From: Flavobacterium yafengii
GTDB lineage: Bacteria; Bacteroidota; Bacteroidia; Flavobacteriales; Flavobacteriaceae
Length of the DNA: 64,000 nucleotides
Direction: 5' to 3'
NCBI RefSeq assembly: GCF_030010375.1
Contig: NZ_JASCRY010000006.1
Span: forward strand, 62,001-126,000
Numbering within the stretch: the first letter of the stretch is position 1; each line of letters begins with the position of its first letter. Position numbers and translations under genes: made by a program. Of the stretch, positions 61,788-64,000 are shown in pieces. The notes below the pieces were generated by a model. It was not told the origin of the DNA. It did not search any database and saw nothing but the letters and a program-made list of their open reading frames with translations.

Positions 61788-62327
61788 GTGCAGAAAGAAA
61801 TCATAGTTATCATTGGCGGTCCAGGAACAGGTAAAACAACTATCATCGATGGATTGGTAGCCAAAGGACATTGTTGTTATCCCGAAATTTCACGGGAAGT
61901 AACTTTGGAAGCAAAAAAACAAGGGATTGAGCAATTATTCCTAGAAAAACCACTATTATTCAGCGAATTACTTCTTGAAGGAAGAAAAAAACAGTTTCAT
62001 AATGCTTCCAAAGAGCCACATGAAGTCGTTTTTATTGACCGAGGAATTCCTGATGTTTTGGCTTATATGCATTATATTGGCGATAGCTATCCTGCCACTT
62101 TTGACATCGCTTGTCGCGAACATACGTACTCAAAAATCTTCATTCTTCCGCCGTGGGAAGAAATTTATATTAGTGATCACGAACGTTATGAAAACTTCGA
62201 ACAAGCTAAACTCATCTATAATCACCTTACAGAAACGTATCAAAGTTACGGTTACGAACTCATAGAAGTTCCTAAAGATACCCTGGATAACAGAATTCTT
62301 TTTATCTTAGATGAAATTTCTAAATAA
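61788..62327 (+). CDS. Small P-loop ATPase
   Basis: A 179-residue AAA-type P-loop protein with Walker A GGPGTGKTTI (residues 9-18) and Walker B-like VFIDRGIPDVLAYM (around 79). This combination is like an NTPase/kinase of the AAA_28 group. The start is GTG at 61788, preceded by a -7 box TAAATTTG at 61763-61770, so the leader is about 12 bases. Its substrate is unknown. recQ begins 58 bases after its stop. Confidence 0.85.
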   Translation: MQKEIIVIIGGPGTGKTTIIDGLVAKGHCCYPEISREVTLEAKKQGIEQLFLEKPLLFSELLLEGRKKQFHNASKEPHEVVFIDRGIPDVLAYMHYIGDSYPATFDIACREHTYSKIFILPPWEEIYISDHERYENFEQAKLIYNHLTETYQSYGYELIEVPKDTLDNRILFILDEISK

Positions 62328-62385
62328 TTTTCAAGTTTAGAATTTACAATTTGGGATGTTTTCTACGAATTGAAATCTGTAATCT

Positions 62386-64000
62386 ATGCAAGAAGCGTTA
62401 GCTATTCTTCAAAAATATTGGAAACACGACAAATTTAGGTCGCTGCAAAAGGAAATTATCGATTCCGTTTTAAGTGGTCAAGATACCTTTGCATTGATGC
62501 CAACCGGCGGAGGAAAATCAATATGTTTCCAGATTCCGGCAATGATGAACGAAGGAATTTGTTTGGTGATTTCGCCATTGGTAGCATTAATGAAAGATCA
62601 AGTTGCTAATTTGCAAAAGCGAAATATCAAAGCCATTGCATTAACTGGCGGCATCAGATCCGAGGAAATGATTGATTTATTAGATAATTGTCAATTCGGG
62701 AATTATAAATTCCTCTATTTATCTCCGGAACGCTTGCAATCTGACTGGATTTTGGAACGAATAAAAAACCTTCCCATACACTTAATTACCATCGATGAAG
62801 CGCATTGCGTATCACAATGGGGACATGATTTCAGACCAGCTTACTTGAAGATTTCCGCATTAAAAAAACATTTCCCAAAAGTACCTTTCCTTGCATTAAC
62901 GGCCACTGCAACTCCAAAAGTCAAAGAAGATATCATCACTGAACTGGGATTGCATGATGTGCAAGTTTTTGAGAAATCATTTGCAAGAGAAAATATTGCT
63001 TACATGGTTTTTGAAGTAGAAGATAAACTTTTCAGAATAGAACAAATCCTGAAAAAAAATCCAGAATCATCTATCATTTATGTTCGAAACAGAAAATCTT
63101 GTTTGGAAATTTCTTCACAATTGAATGCCTTAGGATTTAAAGCAACGTATTATCATGGCGGACTTTCGTCCAAAGAAAAAGATAAAAACATGCAGTTGTG
63201 GATGAATGAAGAAGTTCAAGTCATTATTGCCACGAATGCCTTTGGGATGGGAATTGACAAAGCCAATGTAAAAACCGTAATTCACATTCAACTACCCGAA
63301 AATTTAGAGAATTATTACCAAGAAGCAGGTCGCGCAGGAAGAAATGGAGAAAAAGCCTATGCTGTTTTACTAACAAGCCCTTCGGATATTATCCAGGCTG
63401 AAAACCAATTTATAAATATTCTTCCTGATAAAAAGTTTTTGAATCTCATGTATGTCAAGCTCTGTAATTATTTCCAGATTGCTTACGGAGAAGGAATTAA
63501 CGAGCAGTTTACATTCAATTTGCATCATTTTTGTTTGAAATATGAATTCCCCACATTGAAAACATACAATGCGATGCAATTTCTGGACAGACAAGGAATT
63601 ATCAATTTGTCTCAAGAATTTTCTGAAAAAATCACGTTACAATTTCTTATTCCTTCCAAAGAAGTGATTCGATACATGAGTTTGAATCCAAATGATGAGG
63701 AAATTATTTTGGCAATATTGCGAACATATCCCGGAATTTATGAAATGCAAACTGCTTTCAACTTACAATTGATTGCTAAAAAATCAAATCACAAGGAAGC
63801 CGAAATACAAGCAGTCTTACATAAATTAAAAGGAAAAGAGATAATAGAATATCATTCGAAAAATAATGATTCTACATTGATTTTCAATGAAGTTCGGGAA
63901 GATGAAAGAACCATCAGTCGGGTTTCAAAATATTTAGAAAATCAAAATCAATTAAAAAAAGAACAACTTCAGTCCGTTCTGAATTATATAAGCGAAAAAA
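62386..64000 (+). CDS. recQ: RecQ-type ATP-dependent DNA helicase (3' end outside window)
   Basis: The 538 residues visible from the ATG at 62386 form a RecQ helicase. Walker A is MPTGGGKSICF, the DEAH box is TIDEAHCVSQWGHDFRPAY, motif III is LALTATATPK, and motif VI is YYQEAGRAGRNGE. After motif VI the RQC region has no CxxC-type zinc cysteines; only two isolated Cys appear (KLCNYF and HHFCLKY). Short zinc-less RecQ forms occur in this phylum. The gene continues past the window, so an HRDC domain cannot be judged. Confidence 0.93.
   Translation, partial: MQEALAILQKYWKHDKFRSLQKEIIDSVLSGQDTFALMPTGGGKSICFQIPAMMNEGICLVISPLVALMKDQVANLQKRNIKAIALTGGIRSEEMIDLLDNCQFGNYKFLYLSPERLQSDWILERIKNLPIHLITIDEAHCVSQWGHDFRPAYLKISALKKHFPKVPFLALTATATPKVKEDIITELGLHDVQVFEKSFARENIAYMVFEVEDKLFRIEQILKKNPESSIIYVRNRKSCLEISSQLNALGFKATYYHGGLSSKEKDKNMQLWMNEEVQVIIATNAFGMGIDKANVKTVIHIQLPENLENYYQEAGRAGRNGEKAYAVLLTSPSDIIQAENQFINILPDKKFLNLMYVKLCNYFQIAYGEGINEQFTFNLHHFCLKYEFPTLKTYNAMQFLDRQGIINLSQEFSEKITLQFLIPSKEVIRYMSLNPNDEEIILAILRTYPGIYEMQTAFNLQLIAKKSNHKEAEIQAVLHKLKGKEIIEYHSKNNDSTLIFNEVREDERTISRVSKYLENQNQLKKEQLQSVLNYISEK

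Noticed and set aside
1..64000. CRISPR arrays, tRNA or rRNA genes, insertion sequences
   Set aside because: No regularly spaced direct repeats, cloverleaf structures, rRNA segments or transposase genes were seen in any gap.

Overview
The window looks like a chromosomal stretch from a Flavobacterium-type member of the Bacteroidota. The evidence is low G+C with A-rich gene starts, promoters that fit the Bacteroidota pattern (TTG, about 19 bases, TAnnTTTG), type B ribosomal protein L31, a 6S-Flavo-like RNA between zapA and rny, TonB-dependent and DUF5686 outer-membrane proteins, and zeaxanthin-type carotenoid genes. I see no rRNA, tRNA, CRISPR array, insertion sequence or prophage. The first gene (a pseudouridine synthase) and the last (recQ) run off the window.

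Region 1 (1-5.7 kb) is housekeeping: a pseudouridine synthase end, a Pr6Pr membrane protein, an rmuC / small membrane protein / thioesterase operon, a YceI protein and a TIGR01777 epimerase.

Region 2 (5.7-20.6 kb) is the most striking part, a light-response island of two converging operons. The rightward operon (5816-13842) encodes a TetR regulator, an ABC1 kinase, a 44-residue DUF2256 protein with a GTG start, a DASH-type cryptochrome, a second divergent photolyase-family protein, a TIGR03643 protein, a short-chain dehydrogenase-like protein without the catalytic Tyr, GTP cyclohydrolase I, and a DUF2867 NAD-binding protein. The leftward operon (18656-13925) encodes CrtI, CrtB, CrtZ, a SRPBCC protein and a class I photolyase. 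They meet at an 18-bp hairpin terminator. Upstream of crtI lies a MerR regulator with the B12-binding signature of CarH/LitR photoreceptors, then a Kir-type potassium channel. Related palindromes (TGTTTA...TAAACA, spacing 18, 18 and 7) lie at the tetR, crtI and carH promoters. I infer that B12-dependent repression controls DNA repair, flavin/pterin-linked functions and carotenoid shielding together.

Region 3 (20.9-37.7 kb) has general functions: a phosphoribosyltransferase, a dienelactone hydrolase-like protein, a cysteine-cluster protein, CarB without its allosteric domain, L34, a lytic transglycosylase, an alpha/beta hydrolase, a pirin, an ABC-F ATPase, an L,D-transpeptidase-like protein, a GlmU-like nucleotidyltransferase, L31, and DUF4199 next to a GT2 glycosyltransferase.

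Region 4 (37.9-64 kb) carries a phosphohexomutase, an MsbA-like ABC exporter, a TonB receptor with an M23 peptidase, the zapB-like / zapA / 6S RNA / rny block, a PAS histidine kinase, XerD, three small outer-membrane barrels, AroQ, a DUF5686 protein, a CDF transporter, MurA with Asp in place of the catalytic Cys, DUF4290, DUF493, a small ATPase and RecQ. Two intergenic stem-forming elements (about 15.8 and 37.8 kb) resemble each other and are probably members of a dispersed repeat family.
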